64,000 nucleotides of DNA from an uncultured Spirochaetales bacterium. GTDB taxonomy: Bacteria > Spirochaetota > Spirochaetia > Sphaerochaetales > Sphaerochaetaceae. How positions within the stretch are numbered: the first letter of the stretch is position 1; each line of letters starts with the position of its first letter. Under the pieces are notes generated by a model. That model did not search any database and was not told the origin of the DNA. It saw only the letters and a program-made list of their open reading frames with translations. The position numbers and the translations under genes were made by a program. The stretch covers positions 17,534-81,533 of the forward strand of contig CAKQTE010000083.1 in NCBI GenBank assembly GCA_934276485.1, given 5' to 3'. Of this stretch, positions 8,167 to 16,396 are shown piece by piece.

Positions 8167-9119
8167 AAAATTCCTTCCTTTGTGATAATTCCTTTGACAA
8201 GCTTTGATGGTATGATATCAAAACATGGATAGAGAGCGTTTGCACTCTCTTCTGCAAGCTCTATTGACTGATACGATTTGATTTCTTTTCCATCTCTGTA
8301 CTCCAGATGAATATCATCATATTTCTTTGTTCTATCAAGTCCCATGGAAAATGCATAATATGGAACACCAAAATAATTGCTTGCTATAGCATTGGAAAGT
8401 GTTCCTGTCTTATTGACAACTGTCCTATCTTCAAGAGCCAAATCGGAGGCTGTCATATATATGTTGATATCGCCCTTTGCAAGAAAATGCGCAGGCATGC
8501 CATCTGTTATCAGATATGTCTCTATCCCAAGCTCTCTTAGGGAAGGTTCTGTTAGGTGTGCTCCCTGAAAATAAGGACGCGTTTCAGGAACATATACTCT
8601 TATCCTTTTTCCATTCTCATGTGCTTTCTTCACAGAAAGTAGAAAAGTATGTTCAGGAAAACATGTTGTTAAAATACCCGTTCCGTCTTCAATCAAACTC
8701 TCGCCCATCGTACTCATTTGATCATACGCAGCGTCAAAAGACGATAAAATATCATCAATGACGAATTCAAAATCTTCGCCATTTTCATATCGTTCGACCA
8801 ACGAGGAAAGAGTTCTTTTCATTGTTGTATTTGTTGGTCTTGCTTTAGAGAGAGTCTCCTGAGCGCAATAGATACTATCCTTGTCATTGCGATATGTCAT
8901 ACGCATTGCCTCTAGAGCAACTTCCAGTGGCCCTCCTCCCTGCGTAACCATGTCTTTTATCGCCTTGGCACACTCTTTGTAGTCACGTGCAACAACATAT
9001 TCCTTCTTGAAAGGGAATACACGCCTGTCGAGAATATGAATGCCATCTGGATGCAATGATGCTATGTTTTCATGTCTTAGAACAAAAGGTAAATCCAATT
9101 CCATATTTCCATTAACCAA
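8163..9119 (-). CDS. mtnA: methylthioribose-1-phosphate isomerase-like (eIF2B alpha/beta/delta family)
   Basis: The eIF2B/MtnA-type C-terminal fold is clear: GTGILTTCFPEHTF, with Cys in the place of the catalytic Cys, RVYVPETRPYFQGAHLT, ETYLITDGMPAHFL, YMTASDLALEDRTVVNKTGTLSNAI and GVPYYAFS. The N-terminal MVTQGGGPLEVALEAMRM equals the family MxVRGAPAIGxAAAYG. The Asp of the family GADRI motif is present in TASDLA. The sequence is divergent from textbook MtnA, so a related sugar-phosphate isomerase is possible, but the coupled mtnP-like gene supports MtnA. The long start is TTG 9119; ATG 9104 also fits. Confidence 0.78.
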   Translation of the reverse strand: MVNGNMELDLPFVLRHENIASLHPDGIHILDRRVFPFKKEYVVARDYKECAKAIKDMVTQGGGPLEVALEAMRMTYRNDKDSIYCAQETLSKARPTNTTMKRTLSSLVERYENGEDFEFVIDDILSSFDAAYDQMSTMGESLIEDGTGILTTCFPEHTFLLSVKKAHENGKRIRVYVPETRPYFQGAHLTEPSLRELGIETYLITDGMPAHFLAKGDINIYMTASDLALEDRTVVNKTGTLSNAIASNYFGVPYYAFSMGLDRTKKYDDIHLEYRDGKEIKSYQSIELAEESANALYPCFDIIPSKLVKGIITKEGIL

Positions 9120-9145
9120 CCTTTTACACTTTTATGGGCATTTCC

Positions 9146-9173
9146 ATGATACCAAAGAGTGAAAACCATGCAA
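9146..9173 (-). promoter_or_regulatory. promoter upstream of mtnA-mtnP
   Basis: On the minus strand TTGCAT and TATCAT are 16 bp apart, 27 bp before the furthest upstream start. It is divergent from the FKBP promoter at 9201-9229. Confidence 0.45.
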
Positions 9174-9200
9174 ACTCCACATTAGAAAATCATAGTTTGA

Positions 9201-9229
9201 TTGACCATTAGCGCCGTAGATAGTAGATT
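9201..9229 (+). promoter_or_regulatory. promoter upstream of exported FKBP isomerase
   Basis: TTGACC and TAGATT are separated by 17 bp, with the chosen ATG 37 bp downstream of the -10. Confidence 0.45.
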
Positions 9230-9266
9230 TTTTATATTACTGAAAAAAAGGATAAAGAAATACGCA

Positions 9267-10544
9267 ATGAAAAAAACATTATCAATTTTGCTAATACTTC
9301 TCGCTGTTTCTTCTTTTTCACTCTTTGCACAGGGTGCTATCGAGAAGGGAGAGAATGAGAAACTTATTCAAGTCGTTTCCATCGAAAAGACAGAAGATGG
9401 ATACTATGAAGTCTATGGCATCGTAGATGATGGCTCAGATATCATCTACTATCTTGCAGATGATTTGAAGATAAATTTCCCAGTTGAAGAAATCAAGCCA
9501 GGAATGTATTTGTATGTAGAGGACAAGGGAATGATGACAATGTCAATTCCTCCTCAATCTCCAGCCATCGGTGTAAGAAATGTTACAATGGCTGTTAAGG
9601 GAGGTCTTCTTGCATATCCTTCTCTTGATGATTTTTCTCTGGATATTTCAGAGCCAAACCTTGACGATATCTATTCTGCATTCAGCTATTCACTTGGATA
9701 TTTGACTACTGCTAATTATGTAAATAGCGGAATCGTATTCAATGCTGGATACTTTGCAAAAGGAGTACTAGATGCATGGCAATATCTAGAGGTTGAGTCA
9801 TTCTTCACACTAGATGAGATGAATGATTACCTCAACCAGTATGTCAATGAAGTACTAAGCTCAGGTGTTTTAGGCGAAATTGGTTCAATCTACACATCCC
9901 TTGATGATATCAATGCTCTTCCAAAACCAGAAGCTCTTGATCAGAAATTTGCATATTCATATGGATACCTGATTACACTCGACTTATTGTTCCAGGGCTA
10001 TGATCTTGTAGCTCCAGACTTTGCAACTGGTGCTTTATATGCTCTTTATGGACTGGAACCACTTGCAGATGAGGAAACACTTTCTGCAAAGATTGATGAA
10101 TATAGCGCTTATCTAACAGAAAAATACATGGCAATCATCGAAGAGATGAAAGTTGCTAACCTAGAAGAGGCAAATGCATTCTTGGAAGCAAACAAAACAG
10201 CAGATGGTGTTGAAACTCTCGACTCAGGAGTTCAGATTGCGCTCCTAGAGCAGGACGGAGAGCCAGGTGCTGTTCCTACAGAGACAGACAGTGTTGTAGT
10301 TAGCTACATCCTAACTCTTCTTGACGGAACACGCGTTGACGAAGGAAACGGAGTAACATTCAACCTACAGTCAATGATTCCAGGCTTCAGAGAAGCAGTT
10401 ACTCACATGCATGTTGGTGATTCAATCATTGCATACATTCCACCAGAGCTAGGATATGGCGAAAGTGGTGCTGGAGATATAATTGAGCCAAACTCACTCT
10501 TGATCTTCCAGATCATGCTTCATAGCATTGTTCAAACAAACTAA
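9267..10544 (+). CDS. exported FKBP-type peptidyl-prolyl isomerase with duplicated N-terminal domain
   Basis: ATG 9267 is preferred over the upstream TTG because it gives a proper signal peptide (MKKTLSILLILLAVSSFSLFAQ) and follows an AAAGGATAAAG stretch. The last 85 residues are an FKBP domain: VVVSYILTLLDGTRVDEG, IPGFREAVTHMHVGDSIIAYIPPELGYGESGAG and SLLIFQIMLHSI. The middle holds two copies of the FKBP_N-like dimerisation motif, SYSLGYLTTANYVNSG..FNAGYFAKGVLDAW and SYGYLITLDLLFQGYD..APDFATGALYAL. It should act as a folding helper in the periplasm. The family is firm; the repeat is my reading. A strong terminator follows. Confidence 0.9.
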   Translation: MKKTLSILLILLAVSSFSLFAQGAIEKGENEKLIQVVSIEKTEDGYYEVYGIVDDGSDIIYYLADDLKINFPVEEIKPGMYLYVEDKGMMTMSIPPQSPAIGVRNVTMAVKGGLLAYPSLDDFSLDISEPNLDDIYSAFSYSLGYLTTANYVNSGIVFNAGYFAKGVLDAWQYLEVESFFTLDEMNDYLNQYVNEVLSSGVLGEIGSIYTSLDDINALPKPEALDQKFAYSYGYLITLDLLFQGYDLVAPDFATGALYALYGLEPLADEETLSAKIDEYSAYLTEKYMAIIEEMKVANLEEANAFLEANKTADGVETLDSGVQIALLEQDGEPGAVPTETDSVVVSYILTLLDGTRVDEGNGVTFNLQSMIPGFREAVTHMHVGDSIIAYIPPELGYGESGAGDIIEPNSLLIFQIMLHSIVQTN

Positions 10545-10564
10545 TCTATAACTAGAGAGAGAAG

Positions 10565-10593
10565 CAGCAGAGTCAAAAGCTCTGCTGTTTTCA
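10565..10593 (+). terminator. terminator of the FKBP gene
   Basis: A perfect 8-bp stem CAGCAGAG/CTCTGCTG with a 7-base loop is followed by TTTTCATTTT. Confidence 0.85.
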
Positions 10594-10595
10594 TT

Positions 10596-10973
10596 TTAAA
10601 ATACAAATCTTACGCACTTAGTTGCTATCGGAAGCGAATACATAAGGCCCCGCTTTACGCTCTCATAGCCGCTGTAAAGCAAAAAACGCCCTGGAGAGAG
10701 CTTGAATACGGAAGAGTCGATACTGACTATCTCCTCTCCTTCTAGGCAGATTTCCAAATATGTCTTATTGGAATCAAGAGTTGTCTTAAATCCATTTTGG
10801 GATGTTAGGAAAGTATCAATGATATGCACTCCCTTATCCTTTCCAGGATTAGGATACTCGCCTTGTGTCTCGTCATATGGAGTTGAGTGATCCATAACTT
10901 CAATTACAGTATCTATAAAGGAAAAAGCTCCCTTATAGCTTTCTAGTTCATCCAAAGTATCAAAAACAATCAT
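10596..10973 (-). CDS. YhcH/YjgK/YiaL (DUF386) family protein
   Basis: The 125-residue protein fits the small cupin-like YhcH fold: GVHIIDTFLTSQNGFKTTLDSNKTYLEICLEGEEIVSID (family FEAHRxYIDIQYxLxGEExI) and LSPGRFLLYSGYESVKRG (family PGxFAIFFPxDxHxP). Family members are linked to sugar handling, for example sialic acid or rhamnose anomers, and bind a metal through His/Glu residues. Here the AHR and DxHxP histidines are replaced, so the metal site looks altered. It lies alone between two terminators. Confidence 0.65.
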   Translation of the reverse strand: MIVFDTLDELESYKGAFSFIDTVIEVMDHSTPYDETQGEYPNPGKDKGVHIIDTFLTSQNGFKTTLDSNKTYLEICLEGEEIVSIDSSVFKLSPGRFLLYSGYESVKRGLMYSLPIATKCVRFVF

Positions 10974-10983
10974 ATGATGAGTA

Positions 10984-11014
10984 TAAAAAAATGGAGGCTT
11001 TTTAAATAGCCCCC
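10984..11014 (-). terminator. terminator of the flavodiiron gene
   Basis: On the minus strand GGGGGCT pairs with AGCCTCC (one G-U) across an A/T loop and is followed by ATTTTTTTAT. Confidence 0.7.
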
Positions 11015-11020
11015 ACTCTA

Positions 11021-12229
11021 TCAGTTCAAGCTTTCTCTTATCTTATCCGCAAGTGCAGCGAATTGAGGTAATTGCTCCTCTTTTAGAGCACTCTTTATCG
11101 AGATTGTCTCTGCAAGTATATTCATGTTCTTCAATGAAGATACAAGCTCTACCATCTTCTTTCCACTCTGAAGAGCCCATGTACCATTTTCAACAATAGC
11201 AACATTCTTGTTCTGCCAATTGTGCTCCTTGAGGTCAACCAATAGGTTCTCCATTGGAGTAAAGATCTCAAGATTGTATGTTGGGCATAGAAGAACAACA
11301 GTGGAGTACTTGAATGCTTCTGCAACTAGGTATGAAGAGTGTGTCTTTGATACATCATACATATGGATGTTTCTAACACCACGCTCGGAGAGCATTGAAC
11401 CAAGAACCATTGCTGCGTTCTCTGTATCTCCATAGATAGTGCCATATAAAACCAAAACTCCATTCTCTTCAGCTTGGTAGCTTGCCCATCTCTGGTGCTT
11501 TTCTATAAACCAAGCAATTCCATCTTTCTCTCTCCAAACTGGACCATGCAAAGGACAGATCATCTTGATATCCAAAGCACTTGCTTTCTTCAATACGCTC
11601 ATTGTCTGCATGCCATACTTTCCAACAATGTTGATGTAGTATCTTCTAGCATCCTCTAGCCACTCGTGCTCAAAGTCATATTCATCAGCAAACAAGTTGC
11701 CACTTAGCGCTCCAAATGTTCCGAAAGCATCAGCTGAGAACAGTATTCCACTTGTTGATTCATATGAAACCATAACCTCTGGCCAATGAACCATTGGAGC
11801 GGTTACATATGTGAAAGTGTGCTTACCTGTAGAGATAGTGTCTCCTTCCTTGACAACGATTGCTCTTGAATCAACATCGAAATCAAAGAATTGCTTAAGC
11901 ATCTGCACTGTCTTAACATTTCCAATGATCTTTACCTCAGGATAGCGAATGATCAAATCCTCAATCATTGCACAATGGTCTGGCTCCATATGGTGAACTG
12001 TAAGGTAGTCAAGCTTTCTACCATTTAGCAAATATTGAATGTTCTCAAAGAACTGCTTTGACACAGAGTGATCTACAGTGTCGAGAACCATTGTCTTTTC
12101 ATCCAAGACTATATATGAGTTGTAGCTAACACCACGATCAATTGGATATACATTCTCAAAGAGAGAAAGTCGTCTATCACTAGACCCGATATAATAGATA
12201 TCATCTGCGATTAATCTTGTATTATGCAT
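11021..12229 (-). CDS. fprA: flavodiiron protein (FprA family A-type flavoprotein)
   Basis: The N-terminal metallo-beta-lactamase domain carries the diiron ligands in HHMEPDHCAMIE (HxExDH), an HWPEVMVSY His, FSADAFGTFGAL (Asp) and CPLHGPVWRE (His). The C-terminal flavodoxin domain starts at VLVLYGTIYGDTENAAMVLG and holds STVVLLCPTYN and NGTWALQSGKKM. Such proteins reduce O2 to water or NO to N2O and protect anaerobes. ATG 12229 is chosen because a GGAG site stands 6 bases before it; a TTG at 12241 is the other option. It is a stand-alone gene. Confidence 0.96.
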   Translation of the reverse strand: MHNTRLIADDIYYIGSSDRRLSLFENVYPIDRGVSYNSYIVLDEKTMVLDTVDHSVSKQFFENIQYLLNGRKLDYLTVHHMEPDHCAMIEDLIIRYPEVKIIGNVKTVQMLKQFFDFDVDSRAIVVKEGDTISTGKHTFTYVTAPMVHWPEVMVSYESTSGILFSADAFGTFGALSGNLFADEYDFEHEWLEDARRYYINIVGKYGMQTMSVLKKASALDIKMICPLHGPVWREKDGIAWFIEKHQRWASYQAEENGVLVLYGTIYGDTENAAMVLGSMLSERGVRNIHMYDVSKTHSSYLVAEAFKYSTVVLLCPTYNLEIFTPMENLLVDLKEHNWQNKNVAIVENGTWALQSGKKMVELVSSLKNMNILAETISIKSALKEEQLPQFAALADKIRESLN

Positions 12230-12299
12230 TGAATACTCCAATCAATATTTATTTATTGAAATGATACATGAAAATGCAAATCTGTTGAATATAAGAGAG

Positions 12300-13253
12300 C
12301 TATTGTCTTTCCAAATAGTAATCTACTGTATTCTTCAATGCACTTTCCAATGAATAGATACTTCTCCAACCCAGAGTTTTTATCTTCTTTGAAGAGAGAG
12401 CATATTTTCTATCGTGTCCAGGTCTATCGGGAATGAATTCAATTAATTCTTCACTCTTTCCCATAATGGAAAGAATCATCTTCACAAGATCCAGATTCGA
12501 AATTCTTTCATCACTTCCGATGTTATAAATCTCCCCTAGAGTGGAGTTTTTTGTGATAATCATATCTAAGGCTCTTATATGGTCAATTACATATATCCAC
12601 TCTCTGATGTTCTCACCACTACCATAGAGCCCTATCTTCTCATCTCTTTGTGCTTTCTTTATTACGAGAGGAATAAGTTTCTCAGGATATTGTCTTGGGC
12701 CATAGTTATTAGAACACCTAGAGATCGAAACAGGAAGGCCATATGTCCTGGAATATGCCATCGTCAAAAGATCTGCAGATGCTTTTGAAGCGCTATATAC
12801 ACTTGAAGGCATAAGAGGCGATTTCTCTCCAAACAAATCTTGGCTATCGAGAGGCAAATCTCCATAGACTTCATCTGTCGAAATATAGTGGAACCTCTCT
12901 ATGGAGTACTTTCTTGCACACTCCAAAAGTACAGAGGTTCCAATATAGTTCGTGAGCGAAAACAAGACTGGATTTTCAATGGATCTATCGACATGGGTCT
13001 CAGCTGCAAAATGCACTACGATATCAAAGCGATACTTATTGAATAGGTCATCCATTAACGTCTCATCGCAAATATCGCCTTTTAAAAACGTGAATCTGAA
13101 GCTTTGAGACGCATTCTTAAGGTTTTCCAAGCTACCTGCATATGTCAGCTTATCTAGACCATATACAATCCATGAAGAATGTGTTTCCAATATATAATCG
13201 ACAAAATTAGAGCCTATGAAGCCAGCACAGCCGGTAACCAAAACTCTCTTCAC
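12300..13253 (-). CDS. rmlB: dTDP-glucose 4,6-dehydratase
   Basis: This is an extended short-chain dehydrogenase with the NAD loop TGCAGFIGSNFVDYIL, DKLTYAGSLENL, FAAETHVDRSI, ISTDEVYGDL (Thr-Asp-Glu triad), YSASKASADLL (YxxxK), SRCSNNYGPRQYPEKLIPL and EWIYVIDHIRAL. It makes dTDP-4-keto-6-deoxyglucose for rhamnose and related surface sugars. The start is GTG at 13253, overlapping the TGA of the upstream AAA ATPase gene, so translation is coupled. No other rml gene lies beside it. Confidence 0.95.
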   Translation of the reverse strand: MKRVLVTGCAGFIGSNFVDYILETHSSWIVYGLDKLTYAGSLENLKNASQSFRFTFLKGDICDETLMDDLFNKYRFDIVVHFAAETHVDRSIENPVLFSLTNYIGTSVLLECARKYSIERFHYISTDEVYGDLPLDSQDLFGEKSPLMPSSVYSASKASADLLTMAYSRTYGLPVSISRCSNNYGPRQYPEKLIPLVIKKAQRDEKIGLYGSGENIREWIYVIDHIRALDMIITKNSTLGEIYNIGSDERISNLDLVKMILSIMGKSEELIEFIPDRPGHDRKYALSSKKIKTLGWRSIYSLESALKNTVDYYLERQ

Positions 13254-14584
13254 CTCTCTTCGTCCTCCTCTTCTAGTAGAAATGAAGCAGCTTCTGCAAG
13301 GCTTAGCAAGTTGAATTGACTGACAAGAGGAATTCCCTCATAGTCACCTGCAAGGTACTTGTTCTGAATATTGTTTGTTCTTTGGGTTCTAAAGGAATAA
13401 TCCTTAATATTGGATATTTCCTTGTTGCCCCTATCATCAACCTTGATGATGTACATGCACTCCTGTGGAAGTTGTTTCATCAATTGGGTGTTATGGATTG
13501 TGCAAATGAATTGTCCAGAAAGAGATGAAAGCATATTCTTCGATAGCTCAAGAAGAACTATGTCATGAATGCCTCCTCCTACCTCATCTACAATGCAAGT
13601 GCCACCCATAACAGAAGAAAGCATATAAGGAAATAGCTCTGTTAGCTTCTTGATTCCAGCAGATTCCATCTCATATGGAACTTCTATCACCCTAGATCCT
13701 AGATTGCGTACAAACACAAGCTCGTAGCACATTCTTTGTCCCATGAATGATGTACGATAGTAAACACGATTAATATCCTTGAATAGCTTTGTGTAATATG
13801 AAGTCAGAAGCTTTTCCATAGCTTCCATTCCATCTCGACCTAGTCTATCGACAAAGCCAAATGCAATGTTTTGAGTTCCAAATGATCTAGGATAGATGTT
13901 TCCATCTTCTGAGTAGACTGCAATATTCCATAGTCCATCCATTACATCTATCAAGTTTGGATTGACCATGTTCTCAAAGATTCCTCTGTTGATACGATGT
14001 CTCTCTCCCATCAATATAGCCATGAAAGTCTCTGAGCCAAAGTAGCGCTGCATGCTATCATAAAGCTCAGTACGATAGTCTTTATCTGTAAATATCGAAG
14101 GACTAAGAAACCACTCTTCGTCATTGATCGAATAGATAACGCCATTTCTGTTTCCAATCTTGTAGCAAAGCTTTTCGCTAATAACGCTATCTGAATCAAA
14201 CTTCAGGCTATAGCTACCATTTTTATTGTCAAAGACAAAGCCAATTTCAATTTCCAATGGACTATCGGAGCAAAGAGATTGCGCATTTAAAAGTAGCTGT
14301 CTCAGGTCTTGGGTGCTGCTTTGGAGTCTATACTTCAACTCCTCGCTTGGAAGCTCAGGATAGAATCCCTGAACTCGTGATGGAAGCTCTCTTACAGCTT
14401 CGTCATCCTTTATTGTTCTGAATGTTCTGCATAGAAAATACAGTGCTGATACCAAGTGTGATTTTCCAGCACCATTTTCGCCATAGATATATACAGAGCT
14501 GTTTATTGCATTATGTCCCTCTGTAAGATTGAGAGTGACATCTGGAAGAGATTTGAAATTCTTAATATGAATATAAGTTAACAT
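13250..14584 (-). CDS. AAA15/SMC-like ATPase, coupled to rmlB
   Basis: The 444-residue protein opens like OLD/AAA15 ATPases: MLTYIHIKNFKSLPDVTLNL, then Walker A GENGAGKS at 35-42. Late in the chain are a Walker B-like TCIVDEVGGGIHDIV and the switch His in FICTIHNTQLM. The C-terminal NIQNKYLAGDYEGIP equals the family KxYLxGRYGGIP motif. Members often occur in phage-defence and abortive-infection loci. No nuclease or Toprim domain is visible in the protein itself. It lies 62 bp downstream of the PD-(D/E)XK gene and overlaps rmlB by 4 bp. The ATPase call is firm; the role is unknown. Confidence 0.85.
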   Translation of the reverse strand: MLTYIHIKNFKSLPDVTLNLTEGHNAINSSVYIYGENGAGKSHLVSALYFLCRTFRTIKDDEAVRELPSRVQGFYPELPSEELKYRLQSSTQDLRQLLLNAQSLCSDSPLEIEIGFVFDNKNGSYSLKFDSDSVISEKLCYKIGNRNGVIYSINDEEWFLSPSIFTDKDYRTELYDSMQRYFGSETFMAILMGERHRINRGIFENMVNPNLIDVMDGLWNIAVYSEDGNIYPRSFGTQNIAFGFVDRLGRDGMEAMEKLLTSYYTKLFKDINRVYYRTSFMGQRMCYELVFVRNLGSRVIEVPYEMESAGIKKLTELFPYMLSSVMGGTCIVDEVGGGIHDIVLLELSKNMLSSLSGQFICTIHNTQLMKQLPQECMYIIKVDDRGNKEISNIKDYSFRTQRTNNIQNKYLAGDYEGIPLVSQFNLLSLAEAASFLLEEEDEER

Positions 14585-14646
14585 TAAAGCCTCCGTTTGT
14601 TATAAAATATAACATATTCAAATTATATTCAATAAAAATTGAAGGT

Positions 14647-15177
14647 TTAAATAACTTTTGTTATATGATTTCTTTCAAATTCCTTTCCTGAGATAGTATA
14701 TATCTCCTTATAGAACTCCCTATATTTAGAAAGGCCAAACTCAAGGGGCTCCTTCTCCTTATGAGCAAATGAGTTTGCCTTTGATTTAAATTTATCAAAG
14801 GATGGATTTGAAGAGCCGGAATATAGTACATAGAAGATTACTTTATCTCTTAACTTCGATATGCTTTCGTCTGGGAACAGGGCTTGCTGTAACAAATAAA
14901 TTGAATCGAAAGCCTTTTTCTGAATAACACGACGATCGATATTCCTTGTTGGTTGATTCTTGAATTCTATCAAGTATATGTTTCCATGACTGAACGAAAG
15001 AGCATCTGCACTTGCAAGATACTCTCCTGCTCTATATAGCTGGCAAACATCCTTAGCAATATCATCAAAGTTGTATATTACATAATAATCTTCATGGATC
15101 AAGGATTCTTTCTTCATCCCATCATAGCTTGTACGAGAGAATGTAGATACATAGTCTTGAAGATCTATAACCATCAC
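14647..15177 (-). CDS. PD-(D/E)XK nuclease-like protein paired with AAA ATPase
   Basis: The 176-residue protein is not of a family I know by name. The stretch SADALSFSHGNIYLIEFKNQ fits the PD-(D/E)XK nuclease core: Asp58, then Glu71-Phe-Lys73 on the next strand and Gln75 two residues on. A helix (DRRVIQKKAFDSIYLLQQAL) follows, as expected for the fold. No transmembrane segment is seen. Its ATG overlaps the TGA-end of the upstream ATPase gene by 4 bp, so the two proteins are probably made in balance and may act together. Confidence 0.65.
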   Translation of the reverse strand: MMVIDLQDYVSTFSRTSYDGMKKESLIHEDYYVIYNFDDIAKDVCQLYRAGEYLASADALSFSHGNIYLIEFKNQPTRNIDRRVIQKKAFDSIYLLQQALFPDESISKLRDKVIFYVLYSGSSNPSFDKFKSKANSFAHKEKEPLEFGLSKYREFYKEIYTISGKEFERNHITKVI

Positions 15178-16079
15178 AAATCCTCCATTGGACTATATAG
15201 ATCGTTATAGATAACCTCCAGATTCTCTGTAACATCAACTGCTGAGAAAAGTCGTGTATCTTTATCTTTCTTCATTGAATAGAAGTGATAATCTGCCAGC
15301 TCTTCTTCCCCTAATGCAACTTCCAATGCCCTAATGAAGTAGATGTTATGTGATGACAAGAACATCTTGATATTGAATTTCTTTGATAGAGCAACAAGCA
15401 TACGAGCAAGTGCAACTTGTTTCTCTGGATGCAGATTTGTCTCAGGCTCATCGATAATCAAAACAGAGTTTGGTGTTAGTGTTCCATTTCCTATCAACCG
15501 CGATAGCTCTAGAAAGATCATAACACCCGATGCTGTGTTATCTAATGAGATCTCACAATCTGGAAAATCCTGGTCCACATATACATATCCATGATCTGTC
15601 TTCTTCAGGTATCCACTGGCATTGTAATCAAGAATGCTTCTATATTCATCCAAGAGGCTATCTGCATCTTTCAGCAAAGGCTTTGTCAAATCCTGCCTTA
15701 ATTGATCTGAAAACGAATCAGACCAACGTGATGGACTTCTAAGATATACAACATTGATTTTCTTTCCAGCTGTCTTATCTATCTCTAGCTTATGAGAGCC
15801 AACTCTCAATAGTGATAAATGTTCATCTCCATCGATTATCTGCAAATGATCCAAAGCATCACGTCCAAATGTTGTCATCTGTCCTGAGAACAGCTTCAAG
15901 GTATAATCCTTAACAACATTCTCATCGACTTTATCGAGCCCCAATAGCTCCAACATTCCATATAAACACTTGGAGATCGTTGTCTTTCCAGAACCATTGT
16001 AACCAGCAATTACAGAGACAGAGTCAATGAATATATCTGCAAAATCAACCTTTCCTATAGATCTAATAACCAGCTCCAT
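15174..16079 (-). CDS. AAA ATPase (AAA_21-like) partner of the nuclease-like protein
   Basis: The 301-residue ATPase has Walker A GYNGSGKT at 26-33, a degenerate signature NTASGVMIF near 181-189, Walker B VLIIDEPETNLHPEK at 206-220 and the switch His in MFLSSHNIYFIRAL. This is the compact ABC/SMC-type ATPase used as sensor in many two-gene defence systems. An AAGGAGG ribosome site stands before the ATG. It is the first gene of the unit with the PD-(D/E)XK-like protein. The ATPase call is firm; a defence role is inferred from the pairing and from decayed ATPase genes nearby. Confidence 0.85.
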   Translation of the reverse strand: MELVIRSIGKVDFADIFIDSVSVIAGYNGSGKTTISKCLYGMLELLGLDKVDENVVKDYTLKLFSGQMTTFGRDALDHLQIIDGDEHLSLLRVGSHKLEIDKTAGKKINVVYLRSPSRWSDSFSDQLRQDLTKPLLKDADSLLDEYRSILDYNASGYLKKTDHGYVYVDQDFPDCEISLDNTASGVMIFLELSRLIGNGTLTPNSVLIIDEPETNLHPEKQVALARMLVALSKKFNIKMFLSSHNIYFIRALEVALGEEELADYHFYSMKKDKDTRLFSAVDVTENLEVIYNDLYSPMEDL

Positions 16080-16261
16080 AAAGCCTCCTTCTTTATTTAA
16101 AGATTAGCACAAAATGCATCAGAGACTAGAAAACATTATCAAACTACACATGGAAAACATCTTCTACCTACAAACTACACCTATTGATTGGTGTTTAGGT
16201 TGTTTCATTTAACAGTTTCCATGAGGTGTAAATATCTGCATTGCATATGAAGCATCCGTTT

Positions 16262-16300
16262 AAGCATCCATGTTTTCACTAAAATTCCTGAAGACACAAA
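16262..16300 (-). pseudogene. remnant of an AAA15 ATPase C-terminus
   Basis: In the 317-bp gap at 16080-16396, the minus strand reads FRNFSENMDA then stop. The DNA closely matches 20987-21020 inside the ATPase pseudogene (FKDFRENMDAEKCY), with 14 identical bases in a row and more around them. It looks like the debris of a second, lost copy. The rest of the gap holds a short repeat (CAAACTACAC at about 16141 and 16171) and the terminator at 16352, and nothing else I can name. Confidence 0.4.
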
Positions 16301-16351
16301 ATGGTTCAAAAGAAAAAGATTCAGATATTTTGATGCTTACATAGATACGAA

Positions 16352-16378
16352 GAAAGCCTCCACGAGTAGGAGGCTTTC
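16352..16378 (-). terminator. terminator of the surface-protein operon
   Basis: A perfect 10-bp stem GAAAGCCTCC/GGAGGCTTTC with a 7-base loop lies 18 bp past the stop of the large lipoprotein gene. The T-run after it is short on the minus strand. Confidence 0.7.
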
Positions 16379-16396
16379 ATGAGTTATTTTAAATCA

